Origin: Planctomycetota bacterium
Lineage (GTDB): Bacteria > Planctomycetota > JAPUJT01
DNA length: 64,000 bases
Reading direction: 5' to 3'
Assembly (NCBI GenBank): GCA_027296055.1
Contig: JAPUJT010000064.1
Location: 124,001-188,000 of the forward strand
Of the stretch, positions 33,352 through 41,553 are shown one piece after another (position 1 is the stretch's first letter; the number at the start of each line of letters is the position of its first letter). The position numbers and the translations under genes are program-made. The notes beneath the pieces are model-generated. The model saw only the letters and a list, made by a program, of their open reading frames with translations. It was not told where the DNA came from and ran no database searches.

Positions 33352-33394
33352 GAAACTGCGGATCATCGACCCGGACAGACCATGGCAGGCCGTG

Positions 33395-33841
33395 ATGGCC
33401 TCGGCGGTCCTGGTCGCGCTTTCCGCCTGCCAATCCACGCTGGCGCGGGACCCGGATCACGCCACGATCGTCTACCGCCTGGGCGCTGCCAGCGCCCAGC
33501 GGGGTGTTTCCCTCATCGTCCTCACCACCGAGCGAGACTCGCCCCACCTCCAGAGCGCCGGCTCCGGGAATCTGGGCCGTGTGATCCAGTCGGATGAGAT
33601 GCGGAGCATCCTCGACGCCCTGGAAGACGTCGGGTTGGGGGACCTCCCCACCACCGGAACGCCCAAGGACGCTGTAGGACCCCCGCGGCTGACGATCGAA
33701 TCTGGGGGCTCATCCAAGACGTGGGTGGGCCGTCTGGATCAACTGGGTGGGAACAGTTCGAACCTACAGATCTTCACCAACGTCACGGGGACGATAATCA
33801 ACTGGGCCCGAACCACCACGGTCAAATCCAGAACCCCTTAA
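33395..33841 (+). CDS. Small lipoprotein of unknown function
   Basis: 148 residues. The ATG at 33395 (or GTG at 33392) gives a short lipoprotein signal ending in LSAC (Cys12); the longer open frame overlapping the peptidase gene is unlikely. The mature part (ATIVYRLGAASAQRGVSLIVL, EMRSILDALEDVGLGDLP) does not match a family I know. It follows the peptidase by 43 bases and may be cotranscribed. It ends with no clear terminator. Confidence 0.6.
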   Translation: MASAVLVALSACQSTLARDPDHATIVYRLGAASAQRGVSLIVLTTERDSPHLQSAGSGNLGRVIQSDEMRSILDALEDVGLGDLPTTGTPKDAVGPPRLTIESGGSSKTWVGRLDQLGGNSSNLQIFTNVTGTIINWARTTTVKSRTP

Positions 33842-33950
33842 CCCTTAGATTTCACAGGCTTTCTACCGCCCCGGACCGGATCGGCGACGTCCGCTGGACG
33901 GTCCCAATCCCCTGACCGGGACCGGGGTCTCGTCCAAGCCGGAAATCGAC

Positions 33951-34017
33951 TTGACACCTCCCCCAGATGTGGTACATTTTGTGGGCTCAGCGGTCGAGAC
34001 CACGACATGTTGTGGTC
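33951..34017 (+). promoter_or_regulatory. Sigma70 promoter and leader hairpin
   Basis: TTGACA (33951-33956), 16-base spacer, TACATT (33973-33978). The transcript would begin near 33985 and immediately form a hairpin: GACCACGA (33998-34005), loop CATG, TTGTGGTC (34010-34017). A run of C then G near 34030-34042 can form a second hairpin before the GTG at 34089. The leader is thus about 100 bases and structured. Confidence 0.5.
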
Positions 34018-34088
34018 GAGGGGCCCTTTCCCCCCCGGGGGGATCGATAGAGTTCGATGAAGTTCGAGAGAAGAGGGAGAGGCGAGAA

Positions 34089-34367
34089 GTGAAGGATCAG
34101 CGGCAGGAGGCGAGGTTTTCCTCCCTGGAGCTCATTTACATTCGATTTCTCCATCGCCTGATACAGCGCGGGGCCATGACGGAGGAGCAGGGGGTTTCCC
34201 TCCTCTCGTCCGAGCTGGCCCTGAGATCTGACAGCTCCGCTCTTCTCCCGATCTCTGTCGGGTTTTTCCGAACGATTACCTCCCAGATCGGAAGGGGTTG
34301 TCGGCGCATTGCCGTCTGGACGGACGAGGTGGGAAAGCGATACATCACGGCCGACCCCCCGCCGTAG
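34089..34367 (+). CDS. Small hypothetical protein
   Basis: 92 residues if GTG 34089 is used, with GGGAGAGG upstream. The longer frame starting at TTG 33951 coincides with a promoter -35 box and is rejected. Sequence (SSLELIYIRFLHRLIQRGAM, SVGFFRTITSQIGRG) suggests two or three helices and no signal peptide. I do not recognise a family. It is followed 23 bases later by a lipoprotein gene. A minus-strand open frame covers the same region, so the call is moderate. Confidence 0.45.
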   Translation: MKDQRQEARFSSLELIYIRFLHRLIQRGAMTEEQGVSLLSSELALRSDSSALLPISVGFFRTITSQIGRGCRRIAVWTDEVGKRYITADPPP

Positions 34368-34390
34368 CAAACCATTCAAGGAGATTGATC

Positions 34391-34828
34391 ATGGCTCGCT
34401 GTTCTCTGGCGCTCTTGGTCTTGATTTCGCTATCGAGCGTCGGGTGTATCGGGAAGCGCTTCGTCCTCGAGCCCGGGGCCCTTTACCCCGCGAACAGCAT
34501 CATCGTGAATGATTACCAGCCGCGGGACGTCCCCATCCCGCGTGGCTTTCGATACCTCCCGAAGGAGTCGCACGCGTACGTTGGCGCCTTCCGGGTGGTC
34601 GACGCTCACTATGTCGGGGAGACGCTCATGGAGCAGGTGGCCAGCTTTCTGGAGGAGCAGATGCCGCTCCACGGGTGGACCTATCAGCGCCGCGAGCTGG
34701 TTCGCCGCCTCACCCTCGTCTTCGTCAATCCCCGCGAAGAGTGCTATGTGACGATGCGCCGGATCGACAAGCGGACGGAACTGCGTCTGCGCCTCGTTCC
34801 GCGGGATGTGAAGCCCTACGTACGGTAA
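34391..34828 (+). CDS. Small lipoprotein of unknown function
   Basis: 145 residues from ATG 34391 with AAGGAG upstream. The signal ends with SSVGC (Cys19). The mature protein (GAFRVVDAHYVGETLMEQVASF, LTLVFVNPREECYVTMRR) looks like a small alpha/beta domain, as in the many small lipoproteins that carry a two-layer sandwich. No family assigned. Probably cotranscribed with the preceding small gene. Confidence 0.7.
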   Translation: MARCSLALLVLISLSSVGCIGKRFVLEPGALYPANSIIVNDYQPRDVPIPRGFRYLPKESHAYVGAFRVVDAHYVGETLMEQVASFLEEQMPLHGWTYQRRELVRRLTLVFVNPREECYVTMRRIDKRTELRLRLVPRDVKPYVR

Positions 34829-34995
34829 ACTTCCCCGCTCGGCCCGATCGGGCCCCCGTTCGTCTGCTTGATCTTCTGCGCTCTAATTGATAACCTAGCT
34901 CTTGCCTTCCTTTGCCCCCGCTCCTAAAACCATGATGGGAGTCGACCTCCGTGGCGCCCGCTGATTCCGGAGGCGCCCATTGATCGGGGAATACC

Positions 34996-36222
34996 ATGGG
35001 GCAGAAGATCTCCATCGAGCATCAAGCCGGAACTCGCAAAGGAGAGAAGGAGTCCTTCACGTCGAAGGTCATCCGGGTGGGGAGAGATCCAAGCTGCGAG
35101 ATCCGATTCGATGTGGAGAAGGACCTGGACGCCTCCGCTACCCACGCCGAGATCCGGTGGAGCGGCGCGGGCTTCAAGATCCTGGATCTCGGATCCACGA
35201 ATGGCACCTACCTGAACGGGGAGAAGGTCGTCGAAGGAGTCCTCTCCAGCGGGGACGAGGTCCGTTTCGGAAAAGATGGCCCGTTGATCCGGATCTCGAT
35301 CTCGCGGGCGCATAGACCTCGTGCCGCCGCGCTGGCGATCGGGGCGGCCCTGATCCTGATCGCGGGAACCGTCGCCCTGCTTCTCTGGCTTCCCAGGTCG
35401 GAGGATTCCCCCTCCCACGTCGAGGCTCCTCGGGGTGTTCCCGAGGGGGAAGCGATCGTGGCGATTTACTCCCGCGCCTGGTACGCCACCAAGAGCAGCG
35501 TGGAGGTGATCGCCGAGGCGTGGGGGACCGGCGTCTTGATACGAGAGGACGGCGTCGTCCTCGCTCCCAAGCATGTCGTCCGCCCCTGGAAATTCCAGCC
35601 GGAGGCGAGGGCGATGGTCGAGCATTACAAGTCGCGAATTCGGACCGTCGTGGCCGTGTGGGTCGAAGGGGCCACCTTGCGGTCAGAGGATCGAGTGGCG
35701 CTGGCGAACGCGCTCACCACCGAGAATGGGAAACTGGAGGTGTTCGAGGCCCCCGACGTCTTCGATCCGGACGAGAAGGAAGTGCGATTTCAGGCAGGTG
35801 GCAAGGAGGTGGTCGGCAGGGTGACCCTGCACCTTCAGGGCCCCCACGACGCTGTCCTCCTCCGGCTGAAGGGCGGACCGTACCATGCCCTGCCGATCGG
35901 GGAGAGCGGCGGGCTCCCGGATGAAGCGGTAGACCTGCGGATCATCGGCCAGAGAAGCTCGTCCGGGTTGCCGGAACTTCTGGAGCCGATCTCGGCAGAT
36001 CGAAGAGTCCTCAAGAGGTTCGAGAGATCCTTCGAGCTGGAGGTCGGCCCCCGCTACTGGAGCGGGGCCGTCGTCCTCTGGAGGAATCGGCCGGTGGCCA
36101 TCCATTCCGATTACCTGGGGAGGTGCCTGCCGCTCGACGCGGTCAAGGAGGCTCTCCTCGCCAATCCCGAGATCCGGCAGCAGTTCGGAGACGCTCTCCG
36201 GCCGGCGGATGAGAACGGATGA
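34996..36222 (+). CDS. FHA domain-transmembrane-trypsin-like protein
   Basis: 408 residues. An FHA domain at 20-100 (VIRVGRDPSCEIRF, ILDLGSTNGTYLNGE) should read phosphothreonine in the cytoplasm. A transmembrane helix at about 110-132 leads to an extracytoplasmic trypsin-like domain: GTGVLIREDGVVLAPKHVV (His193), GPHDAVLLRLKG (Asp285) and YWSGAVV (Ser356, in place of GNSGGP), a plausible catalytic triad with an unusual Ser loop. The fusion implies signalling across the membrane from kinase to protease. Its stop overlaps the next start by ATGA. Confidence 0.75.
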   Translation: MGQKISIEHQAGTRKGEKESFTSKVIRVGRDPSCEIRFDVEKDLDASATHAEIRWSGAGFKILDLGSTNGTYLNGEKVVEGVLSSGDEVRFGKDGPLIRISISRAHRPRAAALAIGAALILIAGTVALLLWLPRSEDSPSHVEAPRGVPEGEAIVAIYSRAWYATKSSVEVIAEAWGTGVLIREDGVVLAPKHVVRPWKFQPEARAMVEHYKSRIRTVVAVWVEGATLRSEDRVALANALTTENGKLEVFEAPDVFDPDEKEVRFQAGGKEVVGRVTLHLQGPHDAVLLRLKGGPYHALPIGESGGLPDEAVDLRIIGQRSSSGLPELLEPISADRRVLKRFERSFELEVGPRYWSGAVVLWRNRPVAIHSDYLGRCLPLDAVKEALLANPEIRQQFGDALRPADENG

Positions 36223-36953
36223 GGGCATTCATCTTCCTCGCGCTCGGTGCGCTCCTGGCTCCTGGCTGCGCCACGGGGATGGTAAAGATTCCCGGCGGCG
36301 AGTTTCAGATGGGATCGCCCGATCCGTCCTCCCCGACGAACGAGATGCCCAGCCACCCCGTCGAGGTGAGTGCGTTCTACCTGGGCATCCACGAGGTGAC
36401 GAACGGGGAGTTCCAGGAGTTCCTCCACGACTCGGGCTATGAGCCCGCCGACCCCACCGACTTCGTCAAATACTGGGGCGAGGGGGGCTGTCCTCCCGAG
36501 CTGGTGGATCATCCGGTCGTTTACGTGAATTATTTCGACGCGGAGGCCTACCTGAAGTGGGCGGGACGCCGGCTGCCCGCGGAGGCGGAATGGGAAAAGG
36601 CGGCGACCTGGGATGCAGAGACGAAGACGAAACGACGCTTCCCCTGGGGGGACGAACCCGACGCGCGAGGGGCCAGGTTGGAGGCGGTGTCCACGGCGCC
36701 GGTAGGCAGCCATCCGAGGGGCAACAGCCCGGAGGGTGTCAGTGACCTGTTCGGCAACGTCTGGGAGTGGACCTCATCCTGGTTCCAGCCGTACCCGGAG
36801 AACATGGACCAGAACCCGGACTATGGAGAGAAGCTGAGAGTGACGCGAGGGGCGTCCTATCACACCCGCGAGATCGAGTTTACCTGCACGACCCGGAACC
36901 CCCAGCCTCCCGATGTAAGATCTCCCCTTATCGGGTTCCGCTCCGCCGACTGA
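36219..36953 (+). CDS. SUMF1/FGE-like domain lipoprotein
   Basis: 244 residues, signal ending near Cys17. The body is a sulfatase-modifying-factor fold: MVKIPGGEFQMGSPDP, GIHEVTNGEFQEFL, RRLPAEAEWEKAA, LFGNVWEWTSSWF and RGASYHTRE. The pair of cysteines used by true formylglycine-generating enzymes is not present (only one Cys near the C-terminus, in FTCTTRN), so a binding role is more likely than sulfatase activation. Coupled by ATGA overlap to the FHA-protease gene. Converges on the kinase-FHA gene. Confidence 0.85.
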   Translation: MRAFIFLALGALLAPGCATGMVKIPGGEFQMGSPDPSSPTNEMPSHPVEVSAFYLGIHEVTNGEFQEFLHDSGYEPADPTDFVKYWGEGGCPPELVDHPVVYVNYFDAEAYLKWAGRRLPAEAEWEKAATWDAETKTKRRFPWGDEPDARGARLEAVSTAPVGSHPRGNSPEGVSDLFGNVWEWTSSWFQPYPENMDQNPDYGEKLRVTRGASYHTREIEFTCTTRNPQPPDVRSPLIGFRSAD

Positions 36954-36954
36954 A

Positions 36955-38367
36955 TCACGGTGTTGGAGGAACGGCTTCGACCGTCAGCGTCGTCTTGCCG
37001 AGCCGGATGTGATCCCCGTTATAGATGGGCGTGGGATGATTCGGCTCGAGGCGGGAGTTGTTGATGTGCGTCCCGTTCCTGCTGCCCAGGTCGATGAGCT
37101 GCATCTGACCGTTCCTGTGATGGATCTCCGCGTGTCGCGAGGAGATCTCGTCATCGTCCAGGACAATCTCGCAGGGCGGCTGTCTCCCAAGAGCCACTCG
37201 CCCCTCCGGAATCGGCCAGACGGCCGGGGTTCCTTCCGGAACCGTGCCCACGAGGGAGGCACGAAGCCCCGAGGTGGGAAATCCCAGCTCGCAGAACTGG
37301 CATCGCTTCCACTCCTGCTGCATCTCTCTGCCGCACTTGGGACAGCGGCCGGGCTTGCGGCTCGAAGCCAGCCAGGAGATGAAGAGGGCGATCATGGCGA
37401 CGTAGAAGAGGATTCCGGTCATGCCTAGAAGGGGCGTCTTGGGCACCAGGAGATAGAGCAGGAACAGGCTCGAGATCAGAAACGAGATCCAGACGATCCG
37501 AAGAGGAACGCCCGGCCTCTCGGGAGGCTTCTCCTCCGCGGCTGCGGGACGACTCCTCTCTGTCCGGAAGGCGTCGAGGGCGTCCCGGAAATCTTCGGCC
37601 GATTGAAACCGCTCCGGTGTCACCTTGGCGATGGCTTTGAGGACGATACCCTCCAGGATCGGATCGATCCGCTGGTGCTTCGATGGCGGTGTCGGGGAAT
37701 CGTCACGCAGATTTCGAATGAGGTCCGCCAGGGACTCCCCCTCGTACGGCATCTGGCCCGTGAGGGCATGGTAAAGGGTCACGCCGAGTGAATAGACATC
37801 TGTTGCGGAATCGAGATCATCCCCGCATAGCTGCTCTGGCGACATGTAGTGCGGGGAACCGATCGCCGTCCCCTCGAGGGTCAGCGACTCGGCTCCCAGG
37901 ATCTTCGCGGTGCCGAAGTCCATCACCTTGGTGATGTCCCCTTCCTGGATCATGATGTTTGCCGGTTTCAGGTCGCGGTGCAGGATCCCGAGCCGATGGG
38001 CGTGCGAGACGGCGTCGAGGATCTGCCGCAAGATGGGGAGGGCCTCATCGGGAGAGAGGTGACCGCTCCTGCGAACGCGTTCGAGGAGGGTTTCCCCTTC
38101 GAGGAACTCCATGATGATGTAGAACTTGCCCTGATCTTCGACGAGAGAAAGGATCTGTGCGATATGAGGGTGAGTGAGCTGCGCCTGCGCCTGGGCCTCC
38201 CGAAGGAACCTGTCCTGGACGGTCTTGTCTCGGACCAGCTCCGGGTGGAGCATCTTCACGGCGACCGTGGCCCCGGTTTCGGAATGGACGCCGCGCCAGA
38301 TCGAGCCCATCCCCCCTCGCCCGATCATCTCCTCCAGACGAAATCCGCCTATCACCTTTCCTTTCAT
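36955..38367 (-). CDS. Ser/Thr protein kinase with zinc ribbon and C-terminal FHA domain
   Basis: 470 residues. Kinase domain 1-270: IGRGGMGSIWRG, VAVKMLHPE, HRDLKPANIM, DFGTAK and GSPHYMSPEQL. Two membrane helices near 290-340 follow, then a zinc ribbon (CPKCGREMQQEWKRCQFC) and an FHA domain at the end (VALGRQPPCEIVL, ISSRHAEIHHRNG, IDLGSRNGTHINN). Both kinase and FHA are probably cytoplasmic, with the two helices as a hairpin. The FHA may bind autophosphorylated kinase or partner substrates. Transcribed in the same direction as the PP2C and FHA genes next to it. Confidence 0.92.
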   Translation of the reverse strand: MKGKVIGGFRLEEMIGRGGMGSIWRGVHSETGATVAVKMLHPELVRDKTVQDRFLREAQAQAQLTHPHIAQILSLVEDQGKFYIIMEFLEGETLLERVRRSGHLSPDEALPILRQILDAVSHAHRLGILHRDLKPANIMIQEGDITKVMDFGTAKILGAESLTLEGTAIGSPHYMSPEQLCGDDLDSATDVYSLGVTLYHALTGQMPYEGESLADLIRNLRDDSPTPPSKHQRIDPILEGIVLKAIAKVTPERFQSAEDFRDALDAFRTERSRPAAAEEKPPERPGVPLRIVWISFLISSLFLLYLLVPKTPLLGMTGILFYVAMIALFISWLASSRKPGRCPKCGREMQQEWKRCQFCELGFPTSGLRASLVGTVPEGTPAVWPIPEGRVALGRQPPCEIVLDDDEISSRHAEIHHRNGQMQLIDLGSRNGTHINNSRLEPNHPTPIYNGDHIRLGKTTLTVEAVPPTP

Positions 38368-38428
38368 CGCGGAAACTCTGACTTATCTGACTTGATAGAT
38401 GGGCCGGCCTTTGGCGTTTCCCGCGAGG

Positions 38429-39208
38429 CTATTCCTTCGATGGCTCCGGTACGGCATTGATCTGGGCTATCGCGACCGAGATGTTGTCCGGGCCACCCTT
38501 CATGTTCGCGCGCGCCACCAGCTTTTCGCAGGCCTCCTGCGGAGGATACTTGGTGGCCATGCTCAAAATCTCCGGGTCAGGGACGACACCGGTCAGCCCA
38601 TCGGAGCATAGAAGCAGGATGTCGCCGGGCAGGATGGCAAGGGCACGCCGTGAGAGGTCCACCTTCACGCGGGCGAGGTATCCCAGCGATCTTCGAATCA
38701 CCCGGCTCTTCGGATGTCGCTCGTATTCCTCCTTGGTGATCTTCCCCGCCTCCAGGAGGGCCCAGGCGGCGGAGTGATCCTTGGTCAATTGTCGGATTGT
38801 TCCGTCTCTCATGAAGTAGGCCCGGCTGTCCCCGACGTGGGCCAGGAACGCCTCCTTGCCGCGTACGACGAGGGCGGTGCAGGTGGTCCCCATGCCGAGA
38901 AGGCTCTTCTCGCGGAGCCCCATCTCATGGATGGTGCGGTTGGCATCCACGAAGGCCGCACGCAGTGACTCCGGAGGGTCCGTCCCATCGCTCTCGGCGT
39001 AGCACTCCTGGATCCGGGAAACGGCGGTCTGCGCGGCCTTGTCCCCTCCCGGATGTCCGCCCACCCCGTCCGCGATAACGATGAGTCGACCGATCGTCTC
39101 CAGCAGATCCTGCTCATCCGGCTCGTAAAAGACGACGGCATCCTGGTTCGCCTCACGAACCCTGCCGGTGTGGGTGCTATGTCCCACCGTTACGCTATCG
39201 TGGGCCAT
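38429..39208 (-). CDS. PP2C-type protein phosphatase (PrpC/Stp-like)
   Basis: 259 residues. All main PPM/PP2C motifs are intact: HTGRVREANQDA, VIADGVGGHPGGDKAA, LAHVGDSRAYFMRDG, LLLCSDGLTG and GGPDNISVAIA. These supply the metal-binding aspartates, so it is likely an active Mn/Mg-dependent Ser/Thr phosphatase that reverses the neighbouring kinase. Gaps to its upstream FHA and downstream kinase genes are about 60 bases each. Confidence 0.93.
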   Translation of the reverse strand: MAHDSVTVGHSTHTGRVREANQDAVVFYEPDEQDLLETIGRLIVIADGVGGHPGGDKAAQTAVSRIQECYAESDGTDPPESLRAAFVDANRTIHEMGLREKSLLGMGTTCTALVVRGKEAFLAHVGDSRAYFMRDGTIRQLTKDHSAAWALLEAGKITKEEYERHPKSRVIRRSLGYLARVKVDLSRRALAILPGDILLLCSDGLTGVVPDPEILSMATKYPPQEACEKLVARANMKGGPDNISVAIAQINAVPEPSKE

Positions 39209-39274
39209 CCAGGGATCTCCAGGGAGGGGGATGTCTCCAGAACACTTTCGCTCGCCGACTCGATGCCGCCGCGT

Positions 39275-39763
39275 TCACTCTTTGAGTCGGGCGACCGCCT
39301 CACAGGGCAGGCTCTTGAAGATCATCTCGATGCTTCCGAAGCGAACCAGGTCGTTGTCGATGATCTCCTCACGATCGATTCGAGAGGCGCTGCCATTGAT
39401 GAAGGTACCGTTCGTCGAATCGAGATCCGAGATCACGAATCGTCCCTGGACGCCGGCCGGGTCGCACGCCAGCTTGGCATGAGAGTCCGAGATTCCGTCG
39501 TCGAGGACGCGAACCTGACTGGATGAGTCCTTGCCCACGATGTTCTTTCCCTCGGAGAGTGGAAAGAGCGTTCCCCGGTGCCGGCCGGAGAGCGCCACCA
39601 GCCAGCCGAGAAAGGGCGGCGCAGGCGTCTGATCGGTGAGGCCCACATGGACGCGAGTCCGGGATAGGACTTCCTCGCCTCTCGGGCAATAGGGACACAC
39701 GTCCCAGGACTTCTCCATCACGTGACCCGCCGTACAGAGCTTCTTTCGGACCTTCCCCGCCAT
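39275..39763 (-). CDS. Zinc-ribbon FHA domain protein
   Basis: 162 residues. An N-terminal Cys cluster (LCTAGHVMEKSWDVCPYCPRG) is likely a zinc ribbon, followed by an FHA domain (LSEGKNIVGKDSSSQVRVL, GISDSHAKLA, ISDLDSTNGTFINGS). A cytoplasmic phosphothreonine reader, first gene of the minus-strand kinase/phosphatase group. Confidence 0.88.
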   Translation of the reverse strand: MAGKVRKKLCTAGHVMEKSWDVCPYCPRGEEVLSRTRVHVGLTDQTPAPPFLGWLVALSGRHRGTLFPLSEGKNIVGKDSSSQVRVLDDGISDSHAKLACDPAGVQGRFVISDLDSTNGTFINGSASRIDREEIIDNDLVRFGSIEMIFKSLPCEAVARLKE

Positions 39764-39789
39764 CGCTGCCTCCTACGGCGGAGCCTGAC

Positions 39790-39818
39790 ATATTACCTAC
39801 TTTCACTCCGGTTGGTAA
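39790..39818 (-). promoter_or_regulatory. Candidate promoter for the FHA-PP2C-kinase group
   Basis: Minus-strand -35 TTACCA (39818-39813), 17-base spacer, -10 TAATAT (39795-39790), followed 27 bases later by the FHA gene start. Each hexamer matches consensus at four of six positions. Confidence 0.4.
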
Positions 39819-39980
39819 AACCAAAGCCGATAAAATTCCATTCCCCTCTCTGCCTCGACGAACCGAAAGCAAATTTCCACCTCCTCCGAGGAAATGAGCC
39901 CTGCCGGGACCCCCATCGGGCAATTTCGCCAGCGGTGTCGAGCATCTCTCCCCGTGAGGACCCATCTCTCCGGGACCTTC

Positions 39981-40009
39981 TTGCCAACTCCCATCGGATA
40001 AACTATGAG
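39981..40009 (+). promoter_or_regulatory. Promoter for the HNH-like gene
   Basis: TTGCCA (39981-39986), 17-base spacer, TATGAG (40004-40009). The start codon at 40028 would be about 12 bases from the transcription start, so the leader is very short. Confidence 0.45.
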
Positions 40010-40027
40010 GCCAAGGGAGAGGTAAGG

Positions 40028-40846
40028 ATGCCCCAGCAAATTGGCCGGTGTGGACTCTGTCACGAATACCCGCGGGAACTGCGCAAGAGCCATCTCATCG
40101 CGGCAGGGATACACAGACTCCTGCTTAACCCGGAACGGACGGACCCGAACCCCGTTATCATGCATGATGGGAAAGCTGTGACATCGTCTAAGCAGATCTC
40201 GAAACACTTCTTGTGCGCCGACTGTGAGCAACGCATCTCGAGGAAGGGCGAGGATTATGCGATTCCCCTTTGTCCTCAACTTAGTGGCGACTACCCCCTG
40301 AGAAACCGGCTCATGCTAATGAAACCAGTGGAGGAGTACCCTACTGGGGATCGTGTCTGCGACCTTTGGAGCCTGCTAGAGGACGACATTGAAAAGATCA
40401 TCTACTTTGCCGCTAGCGTATTTTGGAGAGCGGCTGCTACAAAATGGCCATACCAGGGTAAGCGCACACAGTTCATTGTTCTCGGTGACCATCTGGAAGG
40501 ATTTCGGCTATTCCTGCTTGGGCGCTCAGAATTACCTAGTGACTCGGCCATAAACGTTGTAGCAGACGCGTGCGAGCCGCCCGAGCCCTTCATTATCTAC
40601 CCAGATTCTTTTGCTGGAGAGGGTTGCTCCATCTACCACTTCAGGATACCAGGCCTGTTGTTTGTTCTTTATACTGGTCCAAATATTCCGAAGACCTTCA
40701 GAGAAGGCGCACTTAACACCTCAGGACGCAAACTAATCCTTCTCAAAGATCTGCGGAAGACACCTCTCTTTGATGGGATTCTCGACGTGATGAGCAAGAC
40801 AAAAAGAGTCGGCAAGTTCAAGAAAAAGAAGCCGCCTTCCGCATAA
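40028..40846 (+). CDS. HNH-like zinc-binding protein, probably acquired
   Basis: 272 residues from ATG 40028, with AGGGAGAGG upstream. The N-terminus has a treble-clef-like pattern: C8xxC11, then KSHLIAAGIHR (SH at 21-22), then LCADCEQRIS (C63xxC66-E67). This Cys/His spacing and the SH-Ile-P/A segment resemble a group of HNH-type proteins found in defence and mobile islands. The remaining 190 residues match nothing I recognise. A+T content and codon choice are visibly higher in A/T than in the flanking genes. A truncated tRNA lies about 410 bases downstream. Nuclease activity is inference. Confidence 0.65.
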   Translation: MPQQIGRCGLCHEYPRELRKSHLIAAGIHRLLLNPERTDPNPVIMHDGKAVTSSKQISKHFLCADCEQRISRKGEDYAIPLCPQLSGDYPLRNRLMLMKPVEEYPTGDRVCDLWSLLEDDIEKIIYFAASVFWRAAATKWPYQGKRTQFIVLGDHLEGFRLFLLGRSELPSDSAINVVADACEPPEPFIIYPDSFAGEGCSIYHFRIPGLLFVLYTGPNIPKTFREGALNTSGRKLILLKDLRKTPLFDGILDVMSKTKRVGKFKKKKPPSA

Positions 40847-41258
40847 CGATGGAGCTGTCGATACTCGCAGTCTCCTCGCGGGATTGGCTGCAAACATCCT
40901 CATCGGTGGGGGTAGTGCTCACGAGCTCGGTCGATGACGCCCCACCAAACATCTATTTCCTTCTCGCTATGGTCCTTTCACAAACCTCCTTTTCTCCTTG
41001 TCCCAGACGGCCTCCGAACTTAGAAAGCCCGGGTACCGTAGCAGCGATCCCATCCCTCACTGCGGTCTCTACGAGAAGATGGTCGGGTGGCCCCATGGCC
41101 CTCCGGGGCGGGGACCACCCGGGGGACCTTCGCGAGCAATCGTGAGCTTCCGTCAGAGTGCCTCTTTGGCTTCCAGAGGATCGGCCCAAGCCACTTCGAT
41201 TACAGGGCATATGCTTCGACCGTCTGGACTTGCGATCATCCCCTCCGGACCCCCCTAG
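40847..41258 (+). other. Non-coding stretch between the HNH-like gene and the tRNA remnant
   Basis: No gene is supported here. Short open frames on both strands lack ribosome sites or recognisable sequence. Composition is more A+T-rich at the left end and returns to genome-like GC to the right. It may be decayed DNA from an integrated element; no integrase remnant is recognisable. Confidence 0.5.
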
Positions 41259-41305
41259 GCGGTTTCCTAAACCGCAGGCCGCAGGTTCGAGCCCTGCCGG
41301 GCACA
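41259..41305 (+). tRNA. tRNA-Arg(CCT) 3'-half remnant (probable attachment-site scar)
   Basis: Anticodon stem GCGGT (41259-41263), loop TTCCTAA (anticodon CCT at 41266-41268), stem ACCGC (41271-41275), five-base variable loop AGGCC, T arm GCAGG-TTCGAGC-CCTGC (41281-41297), acceptor 3' strand CGGGCAC (41298-41304) and discriminator A. The upstream 26 bases contain no D arm and no GTGCCCG acceptor strand, so only positions about 27-73 of the tRNA are present. CCA is not encoded. Such 3' fragments are left when elements integrate into tRNA genes. Confidence 0.75.
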
Positions 41306-41518
41306 ACATCTTTCTGCACTCTCCCAGCGACGTAAAGTGTACAAACTAGAACGAGTTAGGCCCTTCGCATGAGCCACTCGTTCGCGCGTCTCGATGGGGG
41401 GACAACGAGTCCGAAGGAGCATCAGCAAGTACAGCAGAACTGCGATGGCGAGAGGACCTGCGGATGGGGTGGGAATCTCGACCCTTTTCGACCCCTTTTC
41501 GACCAAACGAAAAAGGCT

Positions 41519-41548
41519 TTGACGGCATCCGGGGAGAGGCTCTATAAT
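41519..41548 (+). promoter_or_regulatory. Strong sigma70 promoter for a small RNA
   Basis: TTGACG (41519-41524), 18-base spacer, TATAAT (41543-41548): 11 of 12 consensus positions. Transcription should start near 41554-41556. Confidence 0.75.
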
Positions 41549-41553
41549 CGCCG

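Noticed and set aside
33951-34088. Upstream extension of the small ORF to TTG 33951
   Set aside because: That TTG is the -35 hexamer of a good promoter and no ribosome site precedes it.
33987-34379. 130-codon minus-strand ORF opposite the small hypothetical gene
   Set aside because: No ribosome site or family; overlaps the promoter and leader hairpins of the plus strand.
34841-34854. Perfect palindrome GGCCCGATCGGGCC as a terminator
   Set aside because: No T-run follows, so intrinsic termination is not supported.
40953-41506. Minus-strand ORFs over the tRNA remnant encoding peptides like CPAGLEPAACG and ARQGSNLRPAV
   Set aside because: These are the well-known spurious translations of the antisense of tRNA T arms.
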